A stretch of DNA of 64,000 nucleotides from Hyphomicrobiales bacterium (GCA_016125495.1 WGLQ01000014.1:175428-239427), one strand, 5' to 3'. Shown: positions 39,838 to 49,862, counted from the stretch's first letter. Numbers and translations: made by a program. The notes: generated by a model from the letters alone, not told the origin.

Positions 39838-40470
39838 TCAGGGACGTCGGCTGAGGGCCAGCCAGACGCCGCCCGCGATCAACAACCCGCTCGTCAGGCC
39901 GTCGGCATAGCGCATCCAGCCGAAGGTCATGCGCTCGCGGGCCCGCCCCACCGCATACGCATAACCGAGATCGACGAGCCCGAGCGTCAACACCATGGCG
40001 ATCGCCAGAACCAAAGACTGCGTCAACGGATCGCGTGTCGGATCGATGAACTGCGGCAGGAAAGCCGCCAGGAACAGGATCACCTTGGGATTTGAAACCG
40101 CCACCAGCATTCCCTGCAGGAAGGCGACGCGGCGGCGCGGGCGCACCGGAGCCGGCGGCAAGCCGCCACCGCGGGTCCGCCACAGGTGAACGAGGCGGCT
40201 CGCCCCGAGCCATATGAGATAGGCCGCCCCGATCCAACGCAGGATCTCGAACCATTCCGCCAGGAACGCCACCACCGAGGTCATGCCGAGACAGACGACG
40301 GCGAGCAGGATCGACATGCCGGTCGCATTTCCGAGGACGGTAACGAGCCCCGTTGCAAAACCGTGCGTCGTCGTCGTCGCGAGGATCAGCGACATGGCCG
40401 GCCCGGGTGTCACGGCGAGCACGATACAGGCGAGCACGAATGCCGCAAGGACGTCCGCGGGAATGGGCAT
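39838..40470 (-). CDS. LysE/RhtB family exporter, second copy
   Basis: A 210-residue six-span paralogue of the downstream gene, with AVTPGPAMSLILATTTTHG and AVSNPKVILFLAAFLPQFID in the same positions. The two differ enough to have diverged in substrate. The ATG at 40470 starts just before the first span; the frame runs on to 40560 without membrane character. They could work as separate exporters or as a heteromer. Confidence 0.86.
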   Translation of the reverse strand: MPIPADVLAAFVLACIVLAVTPGPAMSLILATTTTHGFATGLVTVLGNATGMSILLAVVCLGMTSVVAFLAEWFEILRWIGAAYLIWLGASRLVHLWRTRGGGLPPAPVRPRRRVAFLQGMLVAVSNPKVILFLAAFLPQFIDPTRDPLTQSLVLAIAMVLTLGLVDLGYAYAVGRARERMTFGWMRYADGLTSGLLIAGGVWLALSRRP

Positions 40471-40587
40471 GTGGCACCAGGAGGAAGCGCATTGGCGGCC
40501 GCTTGGGTAAGGGCCGAGCACCCAGTCACGCCGAACGGGGGCACTTGTCAAGGTCGCCACGATCGCGCCGCCCGTCGGCCTCGAGGC

Positions 40588-41088
40588 TCAGCCCGCGGCC
40601 GCCTGGCGGTTGGCGATGCGCTTTTGCGCCGCCTCGACGATGGCATCGCGCATCCCCGATACGGTGGCCGCCGGGTCTTCGATGATGGCACGCGGCAGAC
40701 TGAGGCGCTGGGCGCGGGCGAGTTCGAGCAGGCTGGCGACGCTCGAGAACGCATTGAGCCGCGAACGCAGGCCCAATTCGCCTTCCTGTGCCAGCAGGGC
40801 GACCACGGAGAACAAATCATCATCCGCGATCCGCCCGCCCGGTGCTCCGGATGTCTCGGGTGCCGCCTGTGCGCCCGCTCCGCCTGCCTCGATAGGCTTT
40901 TCGGCCGGGCGCGCACGCAACTCCGGCGGTACGCTGCGGAAACGAGCGGACGTCATGTGCACTAGGATGCGGCTCGCCAGCCGATCACGCAGCTCCGACC
41001 CAAGGGCCGGATCCGCGCCCATCGCATTCGTGAGGTTCCGGCGCAATTGCCCCCCGCTCACGGCCTTGTAGGTCGGCTTCTTGGCCAT
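40588..41088 (-). CDS. hypothetical protein downstream of a ParA-like gene
   Basis: A 166-residue mostly helical protein that I do not recognise. It begins with basic MAKKPTYKAVSGGQLRRNL, has an Ala/Pro/Gly linker near residues 60-85 and ends in a Leu- and Ala-rich helical domain. AGGAG lies before the ATG. It follows the ParA-like ATPase by 53 bases on the same strand, so it may be the partner or cargo adaptor of that ATPase. Confidence 0.72.
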   Translation of the reverse strand: MAKKPTYKAVSGGQLRRNLTNAMGADPALGSELRDRLASRILVHMTSARFRSVPPELRARPAEKPIEAGGAGAQAAPETSGAPGGRIADDDLFSVVALLAQEGELGLRSRLNAFSSVASLLELARAQRLSLPRAIIEDPAATVSGMRDAIVEAAQKRIANRQAAAG

Positions 41089-41141
41089 GTCGGCTCCTGC
41101 ATCTGCCAGCGGCGGTTAGCCCGCTGCCGTGGTGGGAAAGT

Positions 41142-42029
41142 CTAGGCGAGTCCGACGCTGTCCGCCACCTCGTTGTAGAAGCGAAGGACATCGCCGATCC
41201 CGTCGCCGTATTTCTCGTCCATGGTCAGCGGCTCCTCCTGCCAGTCGAGGCTGTCCGCGATGGCCTGTCGCTGCTCGATGCGCGTCTGGTAGATGGGGTG
41301 GGAGATCGCGATCTCGTCGATCAGGATGCGGTCCGGCCCCTGCTGTCGAACGAAATTCGCGACGCACCGGTAGCGTCGGCGTGACAGCGCGATCTCGTTG
41401 ACCCCGTTCATGTTGAACTTGCCCTCGATGGTCTGCGAGACGCGGTCGATGGCGTATTGGGAGACATAGTCGGGGCGGAACGGCACGACCACGTGCCGGC
41501 AGCGGCGCAGCGCGGCATCGACCGCGAGCGAAAGCCCCGGCGGACAGTCGACGATGACGACATCGTAGGGCGCCATGATCGTCTCGAGGAAGTCACCGAG
41601 ATAGTTGGCGACCCGCGTGCGGATCACGCCCATGTCGAGCCTTTTCATGCCCTTGGCCATATTGAGCAACAGCTCGTCCAAGATGTCCTCGACGTCGAGC
41701 GAGCCGCAGAAGAGGCCGAGGTCTGGCCGCGTACGGTCGTCGCGCACGACGTCGCCGGCCCCGGAAATGATATAGTCGGCCGCCGACGCCCCCGGACGGG
41801 TGCCGCGATCGTAGAAATAATCGGCGATGGTATGGCTGTCGTATCGTGCCCGACGCCAGCGCTCGCCACCGATCAGCATCAGCGACGAATTGCATTGCGT
41901 ATCGAGATCGATGAGCAGCGTGCGCCGCTGGCCCCAGGCGGAAAAGCCATGCGCGAGCATACTGGCGATGGTGGATTTGCCGACCCCGCCCTTCTTGTTG
42001 GCCACCGCGATGCTGATGGGCATGCTCAT
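41142..42029 (-). CDS. ParA/MinD-family ATPase
   Basis: A 295-residue deviant Walker ATPase. KKGGVGKSTIASMLAHG has the signature lysine and P-loop, LLIDLDTQCNSSLML the switch I region and VVIVDCPPGLSLAVD switch II. No ParB gene or centromere-like repeat is visible nearby, so this is more likely an orphan positioning ATPase than the chromosome ParA. The ATG at 42029 has GAGGAG just before it; six bases later is another ATG. It is divergent from a TadG-like gene. Confidence 0.85.
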   Translation of the reverse strand: MSMPISIAVANKKGGVGKSTIASMLAHGFSAWGQRRTLLIDLDTQCNSSLMLIGGERWRRARYDSHTIADYFYDRGTRPGASAADYIISGAGDVVRDDRTRPDLGLFCGSLDVEDILDELLLNMAKGMKRLDMGVIRTRVANYLGDFLETIMAPYDVVIVDCPPGLSLAVDAALRRCRHVVVPFRPDYVSQYAIDRVSQTIEGKFNMNGVNEIALSRRRYRCVANFVRQQGPDRILIDEIAISHPIYQTRIEQRQAIADSLDWQEEPLTMDEKYGDGIGDVLRFYNEVADSVGLA

Positions 42030-42248
42030 TGCGCTCCTCACGATCGTCTGGCCGTTTGCCACGACCTCGAACGCGGGGAGAATGCCTGATTCGTCAGGCG
42101 GATGTGTGAGCGGCATCCCTCGCGCCAAGACCGCGCGTGCCAGCGCTTCGCGAATGCATCGGATTTGCCACTAATTTGCCGACGCTCTGGCACGAGTTTC
42201 TATCACCTTTTTGATACGACCGAGGCATATCGCTTTGCGGAGCCTCTC

Positions 42249-43508
42249 ATGTTTCTTTTCCTCGAGCCACGACCGAGCCTCCTTTCCCGCTGGGGGCGTG
42301 ATCGCTCCGGCGCTGTTTCCATGCTCATGGGCTTCGTGATCGTCGTGCTGATCGGCGTCGTCGGCCTCTCGGTCGACTATGGACGTGCGCACGCCTCCCG
42401 CACGCAGTTGCAAAGCGCGGTCGATGCCGCGGCCCTCGCCGGGGCGATACACCCCAGCAGCGAAATCGATGACATCAAGGCCGCCGCGACGCGTCAGTTC
42501 GCGACGAACTTTCCCCGATCCGGCGTCTCGCTCGATGTCCTGTTCGAGGGCGGCGCCATCCGTGTCACGGCCGGCCATACTCAACAGAACGCGTTCCTTC
42601 CGCTCCTCGGGTTCAACGAGACCCCTGTGGAGGTGACGGCCGTTGTCCCGCGCGTGCGCGGCAAGGCGGAAGTCGTCCTGGTGCTCGATTATTCGGACTC
42701 CATGAACGACAACAACAAATACGTCCGTATGCGTGACGCCGCCAAGGAAATGGTCGACGTGATTTCGGATAACGGCCGGAACGACGAAGTGAAATTCGCC
42801 CTCGTGCCGTTCGCCGCCATGGTCTACGCCGACCTGCCGGTCGGCAACGTCCGCGACGACATCAACCCGGCCTGGAGCGGCACCGGCTGCACGCAGGACC
42901 GCCGCCACCCCTTCAACACCCAGACGAGCGCACCGGCCGGTGCCAACGACAGCCGCTGGGGCGAGACCAAGGGCTATTATGCCGGCGCGCACGACCCTTC
43001 ACACGTCGAGTGCGATCTCTACGCCGTCAATGATCTCAAGGTGCGCCCGCTGACCAACGGCTTCGGAGACGTCAAGGATCAGCTCGATCGGATGCTGCCG
43101 GCAAAGCTCACACACATCGCGCTCGGAGCCGAGTTCGGCATGCACGTCCTCGATCCCGGCGAACCGTTCACCGGCGCGGCCTCCTTCAACGACGACGACA
43201 TCCTCAAGGTCATGGTACTGCTGACCGATGGCATGCAGACCGCGACAGGCTGGGGGCCGGCAGGCAGCGAAAGCACGGACGAGGCCGAGAGCAATCTCCT
43301 CACGATCTGCTCGTCCCTGAAGTCCAAGAACGTTCTCGTCTACACGATCGGCTACGACCTTACCGATACGCACACACTCGACCTCTTGTCGAACTGTGCG
43401 ACACCCGGTCAGTTCTTTCGTGCCGAGGAAGCCGGCAACGACCTCAAGAACACGTTCGTCGCCATTTCCAAGCACATCCGCAGCACCATGATCCGGCTAA
43501 CGATGTAG
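42249..43508 (+). CDS. TadG-like membrane protein with VWA domain
   Basis: A 419-residue protein. One membrane span (FVIVVLIGVVGLSVDYGRAH) follows a short N-terminus, as in TadE/TadG pilus-assembly pseudopilin-like proteins. A von Willebrand A domain follows with the metal-site motif DYSDSMNDN and later VLLTDGMQT. Cysteines near the C-terminus (TICSS, LSNCATPG) may form disulfides. Tad locus genes are absent here, so it may be a stray TadG-like surface protein. It is divergent from the ParA-like gene across 219 bases. Confidence 0.85.
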   Translation: MFLFLEPRPSLLSRWGRDRSGAVSMLMGFVIVVLIGVVGLSVDYGRAHASRTQLQSAVDAAALAGAIHPSSEIDDIKAAATRQFATNFPRSGVSLDVLFEGGAIRVTAGHTQQNAFLPLLGFNETPVEVTAVVPRVRGKAEVVLVLDYSDSMNDNNKYVRMRDAAKEMVDVISDNGRNDEVKFALVPFAAMVYADLPVGNVRDDINPAWSGTGCTQDRRHPFNTQTSAPAGANDSRWGETKGYYAGAHDPSHVECDLYAVNDLKVRPLTNGFGDVKDQLDRMLPAKLTHIALGAEFGMHVLDPGEPFTGAASFNDDDILKVMVLLTDGMQTATGWGPAGSESTDEAESNLLTICSSLKSKNVLVYTIGYDLTDTHTLDLLSNCATPGQFFRAEEAGNDLKNTFVAISKHIRSTMIRLTM

Positions 43509-43515
43509 TTCAGCC

Positions 43516-43552
43516 GGCCGGTGCGGCTTAGGCTCAAGCGCCCGCACCGGCC
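43516..43552. terminator. 11-bp inverted repeat at the tadG-like/gyrA junction
   Basis: GGCCGGTGCGG and its exact complement CCGCACCGGCC surround a 15-base loop between the two convergent stop codons; the right arm encodes the last gyrA codons. There is no T-tract on either side. The position suits a shared bidirectional terminator. Confidence 0.45.
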
Positions 43553-46308
43553 CCATTATCTTCCACCTCTGCATCTCCCTCCGTCTCGGGAATGTGCTCG
43601 ACGCTGACCACCTGCTCGTCGCGTGCCGTGTTGAAGATGCGCACGCCCTGCGTGCTGCGACCGGCGATGCGCACGTCGGTGATCGGGCAGCGGATCAGTT
43701 GGCCGGCGTCCGTCACCAGCATGATCTGGTCGTTCTCCTCGATCGGGAACGAGGCGATGAGCGGGCCATTGCGCTCGTTCACGACCATCGTGACGATACC
43801 TTTGCCGCCGCGATTGGTGAGGCGATACTCATAGGCCGAGCTGCGCTTGCCGTAGCCGTTCTCCGACACCGTCAGGATGAACTGCTCGTTCGCCGAGAGT
43901 TCGGCATAGCGCTCGGGACTGAGTTCGGCCGGCCCGTTCGCCTCCTCTTCGGCCTCGATCTCGCTCGCCGCCGCCTCCTCGCCCGCCTCTTCACCTGCCG
44001 CCGCCCGCCGCATGGCGGCGGCCTGTTTGAGATAGGCCGCCCGCTCCGTCGCCTCGGCCGCCACATGGCGCAGGATCGCCATTTCGATCACCGTGTCGCC
44101 GTCCGCGAGCTGGATGCCGCGCACCCCGGTCGAAGAGCGCGACTGGAAGAGGCGCACATCCGTCGTCTCGAAGCGGATCGCCTGGCCTCGCGCCGTCGTC
44201 AGCAGCACGTCGTCGCGGTCCGAGCAGATGTCGACGCCGACGATTTCGTCGCCCTCGTCGAGCTTCATGGCGATCTTGCCGTTGCGGTTGATCTGCGTGA
44301 AGTCGGAGAGGTCGTTACGGCGCACCGTGCCGCGCGTCGTCGCGAACATGATGTTGAGGTCACCCCACTTGGCCTCGTCCTCGGGCAGCGGAAGGATGGT
44401 GGTGATCCGTTCGCCCTCCTCGAGGGGAAGGATATTGACGAGCGCCTTGCCGGTCGACTGCGGCGTGCCGACCGGCAAGCGCCAGACCTTGAGCTTGTAG
44501 GCCATGCCACGCGAGGAGAAGAACACGACCGGCGTGTGCGTGCTGGCGACGAACAGTTTGACGACGAAATCCTCGTCCCTCGTCGACATCGCCGAGCGGC
44601 CCTTGCCGCCGCGCCGCTGGGCCCGGTAGGTCGAGAGCGGCACGCGCTTGATGTAGCCCTTGTGGCTGACGGTGACGACCATGTCCTCGCGCGCGATGAG
44701 GTCTTCGTCGTCGAGGTCACCGTCGAACTCGGTGATCTCGGTCATGCGCGGCGTTGCGTAAGCCTCCTTGATCGCCGCCATCTCGGCCTTGATGATGTCG
44801 ACGATGCGCACGCGCGAGGAAAGGATGTCGAGGTAGTCCTTGATCTGCTCGCCGAGCCCCTTGAGCTCATCACCGATCTCGTCGCGACCGAGCGCGGTGA
44901 GGCGCTGGAGGCGCAGATCGAGGATCGCGCGCGCCTGCTCCTCGGAGAGGCGGTAGGTGCCGTCCTCGGCGACGACGTGTCGCGGATCGGCGATCAGCAT
45001 CACGAGCGGCGCGATGTCCTTGGCCGGCCAGTGACGCTCCATGAGTTGCTCACGGGCGGCGGCTGGGTTCGCGGCGTGACGGATGAGGTGGATCACCTCG
45101 TCGATGTTGGCGACCGCGATGGCGAGACCGACCAGGACATGGGCACGCTCGCGGGCCTTGGCGAGGAGGTGCTTGGTGCGCCGGGTGACGACCTCTTCGC
45201 GGAAGGAGGTAAAAGCCGCCAGCATGTCCTTGAGGTTGAGCGTCTCCGGCTTGCCACCGTTGAGCGCCACTATGTTGGCGCCGAACGACTGCTGCAGGGA
45301 TGAAAAACGCCAGAGCTGGTTGAGGACGACGTCGGCGACGGCGTCGCGCTTGAGCTCGATGACGATACGCATGCCCTCGCGGCTCGATTCGTCCCAGATA
45401 TTGGAGATGCCCTCGATGCGCTTTTCCCGCACCTGCTCGGCGATGCGCTCGATGAGCGTGCGCTTGTTCACCTGATAGGGGATCTCGGTGACGACGAGCG
45501 CCTCGCGGTTGCCGCGCACGGTCTCGGTCGCGACCCGCGCGCGGATGACGATGCTGCCGCGCCCCTTGAGATAGGCACCGCGGATCCCCGCCTGGCCGAG
45601 GATGACGCCGCCGGTCGGAAAGTCCGGTCCCGGCACCAGTTCCATCAATTCCTCGATGCCGATTTCGGGATTGTCGAGGAGGGCGGTGGCGGCGTCGATC
45701 ACCTCACCGAGGTTGTGGGGCGGAATATTCGTCGCCATGCCGACCGCGATGCCGCCCGCGCCGTTGACGAGCAGGTTCGGAAAGCGCGCCGGCAGCACCA
45801 CCGGTTCGCGGTCCTGACCGTCGTAGTTGTCGCGGAAATCGACCGTATCCTTGTCGATGTCCTCGAGGATCGCCTCCTGGGCGATGCGCTTCAACCGGCA
45901 CTCGGTATAGCGCTCGGCAGCCGGCGGATCGCCGTCGACCGAGCCGAAATTACCTTGCCCATCGATCAGCGGCACGCGCATCGAGAAGTCCTGCGCGAGA
46001 CGCACGAGCGCGTCGTAGATCGCCTGGTTGCCGTGCGGGTGGTACTTGCCCATCACCTCGCCGACGATACGGGCGCATTTCTTGTAGGGCTTGTTCCAGT
46101 CGTTGCCCATCTCGTGCATCGCATAGAGGATGCGCCGATGAACGGGCTTCAAACCGTCGCGCACGTCGGGCAGCGCCCGGCTGACGATCACGCTCATGGC
46201 GTAGTCGAGGTAGCTGGTGCGCATCTCGTCGGTGATGAGGACGGGGCGGATGTCGGAGCCGGCGCCGTGCGCGCCCGTTCCGCCGGAAGGGGTGTCTTTA
46301 TCGGCCAA
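43534..46308 (-). CDS. gyrA: DNA gyrase subunit A
   Basis: A 924-residue gyrase A subunit that introduces negative supercoils with GyrB. Tyr134 in AAERYTECR is the DNA-cleaving tyrosine, and the supercoiling GyrA box appears as QRRGGKG. The C-terminal domain has an acidic Glu/Ala-rich insert near residue 770. In the quinolone region the motif is [10 protein letters not shown], so the E. coli Ser83 position is Gln95 and Asp82 is Asn94. Asp87 is kept as Asp99. Upstream lies a candidate promoter at 46389-46417. Confidence 0.97.
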   Translation of the reverse strand: MADKDTPSGGTGAHGAGSDIRPVLITDEMRTSYLDYAMSVIVSRALPDVRDGLKPVHRRILYAMHEMGNDWNKPYKKCARIVGEVMGKYHPHGNQAIYDALVRLAQDFSMRVPLIDGQGNFGSVDGDPPAAERYTECRLKRIAQEAILEDIDKDTVDFRDNYDGQDREPVVLPARFPNLLVNGAGGIAVGMATNIPPHNLGEVIDAATALLDNPEIGIEELMELVPGPDFPTGGVILGQAGIRGAYLKGRGSIVIRARVATETVRGNREALVVTEIPYQVNKRTLIERIAEQVREKRIEGISNIWDESSREGMRIVIELKRDAVADVVLNQLWRFSSLQQSFGANIVALNGGKPETLNLKDMLAAFTSFREEVVTRRTKHLLAKARERAHVLVGLAIAVANIDEVIHLIRHAANPAAAREQLMERHWPAKDIAPLVMLIADPRHVVAEDGTYRLSEEQARAILDLRLQRLTALGRDEIGDELKGLGEQIKDYLDILSSRVRIVDIIKAEMAAIKEAYATPRMTEITEFDGDLDDEDLIAREDMVVTVSHKGYIKRVPLSTYRAQRRGGKGRSAMSTRDEDFVVKLFVASTHTPVVFFSSRGMAYKLKVWRLPVGTPQSTGKALVNILPLEEGERITTILPLPEDEAKWGDLNIMFATTRGTVRRNDLSDFTQINRNGKIAMKLDEGDEIVGVDICSDRDDVLLTTARGQAIRFETTDVRLFQSRSSTGVRGIQLADGDTVIEMAILRHVAAEATERAAYLKQAAAMRRAAAGEEAGEEAAASEIEAEEEANGPAELSPERYAELSANEQFILTVSENGYGKRSSAYEYRLTNRGGKGIVTMVVNERNGPLIASFPIEENDQIMLVTDAGQLIRCPITDVRIAGRSTQGVRIFNTARDEQVVSVEHIPETEGDAEVEDNGAGAGA

Positions 46309-46388
46309 GGCGTTGAATGTCCTGTTTGTCTCGGACCCGCGCGGGACATCGGTCCCGGGGTTCGGCGATCGACGGGGAAGATGACTCG

Positions 46389-46417
46389 ATACTAGGCCAT
46401 CTCGACCGCGATTGCAC
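46389..46417 (-). promoter_or_regulatory. candidate gyrA promoter
   Basis: On the minus strand GTGCAA is followed after 17 bases by TAGTAT. The start would be about 75 bases before the gyrA ATG. The -10 box is good, the -35 box weak. Confidence 0.35.
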
Positions 46418-46521
46418 GCCCGACGGTCCTTTGAACATCATACGAACGGGCGCCCGTGGATAGCTTCTGTCGACTGCGCACAGCGCCCCGGGGCGACAAC
46501 TTCGGCTTGCTCGGGAAGGGT

Positions 46522-46607
46522 TGGTGCGGTCGAGAGGAATCGAACCTCCACGGGCTAAGCCCACAGCGCCCTCAACGCTGCGCGTCTACCAATTCCGCCA
46601 CGACCGC
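46522..46607 (-). tRNA. tRNA-Leu (GAG)
   Basis: An 86-base class II tRNA read on the minus strand. Acceptor GCGGTCG pairs with CGACCGC, the anticodon arm is CAGCG-TTGAGGG-CGCTG with anticodon GAG (reads CTC and CTT), a long variable arm TGTGGGCTTAGCCCGT follows, and the T loop is GGTTCGATTCC. CCA is encoded at 46522-46524. Confidence 0.97.
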
Positions 46608-46671
46608 TCGCGCGCGACGCCCGGAGATTGCGCAGATGAGGAGCTTGCGCGGGGCGTTCCAACGAGCGGCT

Positions 46672-46700
46672 GACCTAGCAGATGGACCTTTCGCGCGCAA
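46672..46700 (-). promoter_or_regulatory. candidate tRNA-Leu promoter
   Basis: On the minus strand TTGCGC is followed after exactly 17 bases by TAGGTC. The start would lie about 58 bases before the tRNA 5' end. The remaining sequence up to lipB (to 46867) holds no gene and should contain the lipB promoter. Confidence 0.42.
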
Positions 46701-46867
46701 GCGAACGTTTGCAGCGAAGCTCCGTGCCGGGGTGCCTTCGGCCCCGTTGACAGCCGGTTCGTCGGCTGTCTCCCTTGCCGGCGAGCCGATCGCGTCCGAC
46801 CCCGGCTCTCGGTACCGGCGGGCGCCTGGCCCGCGATCGCCGCACGCTGGTCGAAGGAGCAATCGCC

Positions 46868-47566
46868 GTGAAGCCATGTGCGCCGACACGCAACGTCGAA
46901 GTTGTCGCGCGGCCCCCCGTCGAATGGCGGATCGCCAGGGCGCCCGTCGGCTACGAGGCCGCCGTGGAATTCATGGACGCCCGCGCCGCAGCGATCCGGG
47001 CGGGCACCGCGAACGAACTGGTCTGGCTCCTCGAGCACCCACCCATCTACACCGCCGGCACGAGCGCCGACCTCGGCGACCTCCTTGCTCCCGGTCGCTT
47101 TCCGCTCCACCGTACCGGACGCGGCGGCCAGCTCACCTACCACGGCCCAGGACAGCGGATCGCCTATGTCATGCTCGACCTCGAACGACGCGGCCGCGAC
47201 ATCCGCGCCTATGTCATGGCTCTCGAACGCTGGGTGATCGCCGCGCTTGCCGCCTTCAATGTGCGCGGTGAGACGCGCTGCGGGCGCGTCGGGGTCTGGG
47301 TGCGGCGGCCCGAAAAGGGGGCAGACGCCGAGGACAAGATCGCGGCCATCGGTGTTCGTGTGCGCCGCTGGGTGACGCTGCACGGCATCGCGATCAACGT
47401 CGATCCCGATCTCGAGCACTTTTCCGGTATCGTGCCCTGCGGCATCGCCGACCACGGCGTGACGAGCCTGCTCGACCTCGGTCTGACGACGGCGATGCCG
47501 GACGTCGATATCGCGCTCCGACGCACCTTCGAGGAGGTCTTTTCGAGCGCGACTGTCGACGATTGA
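46868..47566 (+). CDS. lipB: octanoyl-(ACP) transferase
   Basis: A 232-residue LipB moving octanoyl from AcpP to lipoyl domains. Motifs: [26 protein letters not shown], Lys157 in [15 protein letters not shown], and the acyl-thioester Cys191 in [14 protein letters not shown]. The start is a GTG at 46868 with AGGAG upstream; the open frame runs on to 46775 without similarity. Confidence 0.94.
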   Translation: MKPCAPTRNVEVVARPPVEWRIARAPVGYEAAVEFMDARAAAIRAGTANELVWLLEHPPIYTAGTSADLGDLLAPGRFPLHRTGRGGQLTYHGPGQRIAYVMLDLERRGRDIRAYVMALERWVIAALAAFNVRGETRCGRVGVWVRRPEKGADAEDKIAAIGVRVRRWVTLHGIAINVDPDLEHFSGIVPCGIADHGVTSLLDLGLTTAMPDVDIALRRTFEEVFSSATVDD

Positions 47567-47608
47567 GGCGCGCCGCGCGGTGCGCCCCTCACGTCGGCCC
47601 GCCCGCCC

Positions 47609-49198
47609 TCAATAGCCGAGCGCGCAGCCATCCTTGCGATGGTCGGAACCGGCAATGAGCACGCCACGCTCGCGATCGATGCGGATGATCTGGCCACCTC
47701 CCCATGGGTCGATGCGCCGCTGCACGCCGTGCCCCATGGCGCGCAGTTCGGCGCAGACCGCCTCCGGCACGCCGTCCTCGGCCGAAAGGTGATCGCCCTG
47801 GAAGAAGAGGCGCGGGAAGTCGAGCGCCTCCTGCGGGTCCATGCCGTATTGCAGCATGTTGGTCAGCACGTAGACGTGCCCCATCGGCTGGAAGTCGGCG
47901 CCCATGACACCGAACACGATGCTCGGCTGTCCGTTCTCGGTCACCATGGCGGGCACCAGCGTGTGCATTGGCCGCTTGCCTGGCGCCAGTTCGTTCGGGT
48001 GCCCCTCCTCGAGCGTGAAGCCCTGCCCGCGGTTGTGCAGCCAGACGCCGGAGCGATCACCCGTGATGCCGCTGCCGAACGAGTTGTAGACCGAATTGAT
48101 GAAGGAGACCGCCATCCCGTCGGAATCGACGACACAGAGATAGATCGTGTCCGATCCGGCCGACGCCGGAACCGGGCCGAGATCCTCCGTTCGCCGGCAG
48201 GGGTCGATCCGGGCGGCGAGTTCATCGGCGAGCGCATCCGACAGCAGATGCCCGATCGGAACCTTGGCATGCGCCGGATCGGCGAGATGGGCGGCACGGG
48301 CGGTATAAGCGAGGCGCGCCCCTTCCATGAGAAGGTGATAACGCCGCGCGCTCAACGGTCCTGCATCCTTCATCGGGGCGAGGCGCTCGGCGATTTGCAG
48401 CATCATCAGCGCCATGACGCCCTGATTGCTCGGGGGGAACTCGAGCACGTCGCGGCCATGCCATGCCAGCTCGATCGGATCGACGGTGAGTGCCTCGGCG
48501 GCGGCGAAATCCTCGAGCGTGTGGACACCACCCATTGCGCGCAGCGTTGCAACGAGGTCCTCCGCAACCCAGCCGGAATAGAACCCGTCACGCCCCTTCG
48601 AAGCGATCTCGCGCAGCGTCGCCGCGAGCGCTGGAAAGCGCACCACATCGCCCATGCGCGGCGCGCGCCCGCCGGCCAGCAGATGCTTGCGCGAACCCGG
48701 GTGCACGGCGAGATGCGCCGAGACCTCGTTCCAGTCCGAGGCGACCCGCTGGGCAACCGCGAAACCGTTCTCGGCAAGGGCGATCGCCGGTGCGAGGACG
48801 CGCTCGAGCGCCAGCTTGCCGAAATCGGCCGACAGCCGGCACCAGGCATCGACGGCGCACGGCACGGTGACGGCCTCGGGTCGGCCACGGGCGATCTGGG
48901 CGAGGCCCCGGTCGCGCAACTCGCCTGCCGTGAGCCCTGCCGGCGCCTTGCCGGCCCCGCTCACCAGACGGAGCCCCTTGCCGGGTGCGTGCACCATGGC
49001 GAAACAGTCGCCGCCGATCCCGGTCATCGCCGGCTCGACGACCACCAGTACAGCCGCCGCCGCAAGGGCCGCGTCGACGGCATTACCGCCGTCCTTCATC
49101 GCTTCGATGGCGGCAAGGCTCGCGAGCGGGTGCGAGGTGGCGCACATCGCGTTGGTGGCGACGACGGGGGAGCGGCCGGGAAGATGGAGATTGCGCAT
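47609..49198 (-). CDS. gamma-glutamyltransferase family protein
   Basis: A 529-residue Ntn-hydrolase precursor. Self-cleavage would occur before Thr351 in SDTIYLCVVDSDG, the position of the nucleophile in gamma-glutamyl transpeptidases; the GMAVSFINSVYNSFGSGI stretch follows. There is no signal peptide, so it is likely cytoplasmic, like YwrD-type members, and may act on gamma-glutamyl compounds other than glutathione. A gamma-glutamylcyclotransferase-like gene lies 97 bases upstream on the same strand. The ATG at 49198 gives the usual start. Confidence 0.87.
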   Translation of the reverse strand: MRNLHLPGRSPVVATNAMCATSHPLASLAAIEAMKDGGNAVDAALAAAAVLVVVEPAMTGIGGDCFAMVHAPGKGLRLVSGAGKAPAGLTAGELRDRGLAQIARGRPEAVTVPCAVDAWCRLSADFGKLALERVLAPAIALAENGFAVAQRVASDWNEVSAHLAVHPGSRKHLLAGGRAPRMGDVVRFPALAATLREIASKGRDGFYSGWVAEDLVATLRAMGGVHTLEDFAAAEALTVDPIELAWHGRDVLEFPPSNQGVMALMMLQIAERLAPMKDAGPLSARRYHLLMEGARLAYTARAAHLADPAHAKVPIGHLLSDALADELAARIDPCRRTEDLGPVPASAGSDTIYLCVVDSDGMAVSFINSVYNSFGSGITGDRSGVWLHNRGQGFTLEEGHPNELAPGKRPMHTLVPAMVTENGQPSIVFGVMGADFQPMGHVYVLTNMLQYGMDPQEALDFPRLFFQGDHLSAEDGVPEAVCAELRAMGHGVQRRIDPWGGGQIIRIDRERGVLIAGSDHRKDGCALGY

Positions 49199-49295
49199 CG
49201 GGGACTCGGGGGATCGGGTGAATGAATTCGCCCCAATAACCACAGGCCGCCAGCCTTCGCCAGTGGCTCGCCACTCCCTTCTTCCGCGCTCGCCC

Positions 49296-49805
49296 TCAGC
49301 GCGGCCGGAACGAGGCACGGCGGCGGCGACGCACTTTGCGGCCGCGATAGAGCCGGCGCGTCCCACCGAGCCGCAGGCGCGGCAGCAGGCCGGCGAGCAT
49401 GGCCTGATAGCCCTGCGGCAAGTCGAAGGCGCGCGCCCCCGGCAGCACCGCCGTCGTCATGTAGGCAACGCGCGGCCGGCCGGTGAGGCGGTGCGTTCCG
49501 ACGTAGGTGAGCGCCGTGCGGTAGTGGCCGTCCGGGGTTGCGATCTGGACCGTGCGGCGCACGTAGTTGCGCACCGCGACGCCCTCATAGAGGTCGAGCG
49601 TGTGCACATGCGCCGGCGAAACCCGCCAGAGGACACCGTGCACGGCACCTTCGGGCGCCGGCACGATCGAGGCCGAGCCGCGCTTGGTGATATTGAAGCG
49701 CCAGCCGTGCAGCACCGCCCGCCCGACCGCTTTCGAGCCGGGGCAGCGCCGCGCCATCTGGCCTGGCGACATGTTGGAGCCGTAGGCGAAATAGAGGCGG
49801 TGCAT
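49296..49805 (-). CDS. gamma-glutamylcyclotransferase family protein
   Basis: A 169-residue protein. YFAYGSNMSPGQMARRCPG is the GGCT-fold signature that binds the gamma-glutamyl group; the general-acid glutamate is likely the one in LDLYEGVA. The C-terminal 30 residues are strongly arginine rich. Family members turn gamma-glutamyl amino acids into 5-oxoproline. Adjacency to the gamma-glutamyltransferase gene suggests a shared gamma-glutamyl salvage path. Confidence 0.86.
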   Translation of the reverse strand: MHRLYFAYGSNMSPGQMARRCPGSKAVGRAVLHGWRFNITKRGSASIVPAPEGAVHGVLWRVSPAHVHTLDLYEGVAVRNYVRRTVQIATPDGHYRTALTYVGTHRLTGRPRVAYMTTAVLPGARAFDLPQGYQAMLAGLLPRLRLGGTRRLYRGRKVRRRRRASFRPR

Positions 49806-49862
49806 GGTGGCGCCGGACCCGCCGCGTGCGCTCGACAGGAGGCGAGCGAACGCAGCCGATCG

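Noticed and set aside
41142..42029. Chromosome or plasmid partition locus (parAB)
   Set aside because: No ParB-like gene or parS-type inverted repeat is next to the ParA-like gene, and the neighbour lacks a helix-turn-helix.
42176..42204. TTGCCG/TCTATC pair as a promoter of the TadG-like gene
   Set aside because: The spacing is right but the -10 box is poor; it was not strong enough to list as a site.
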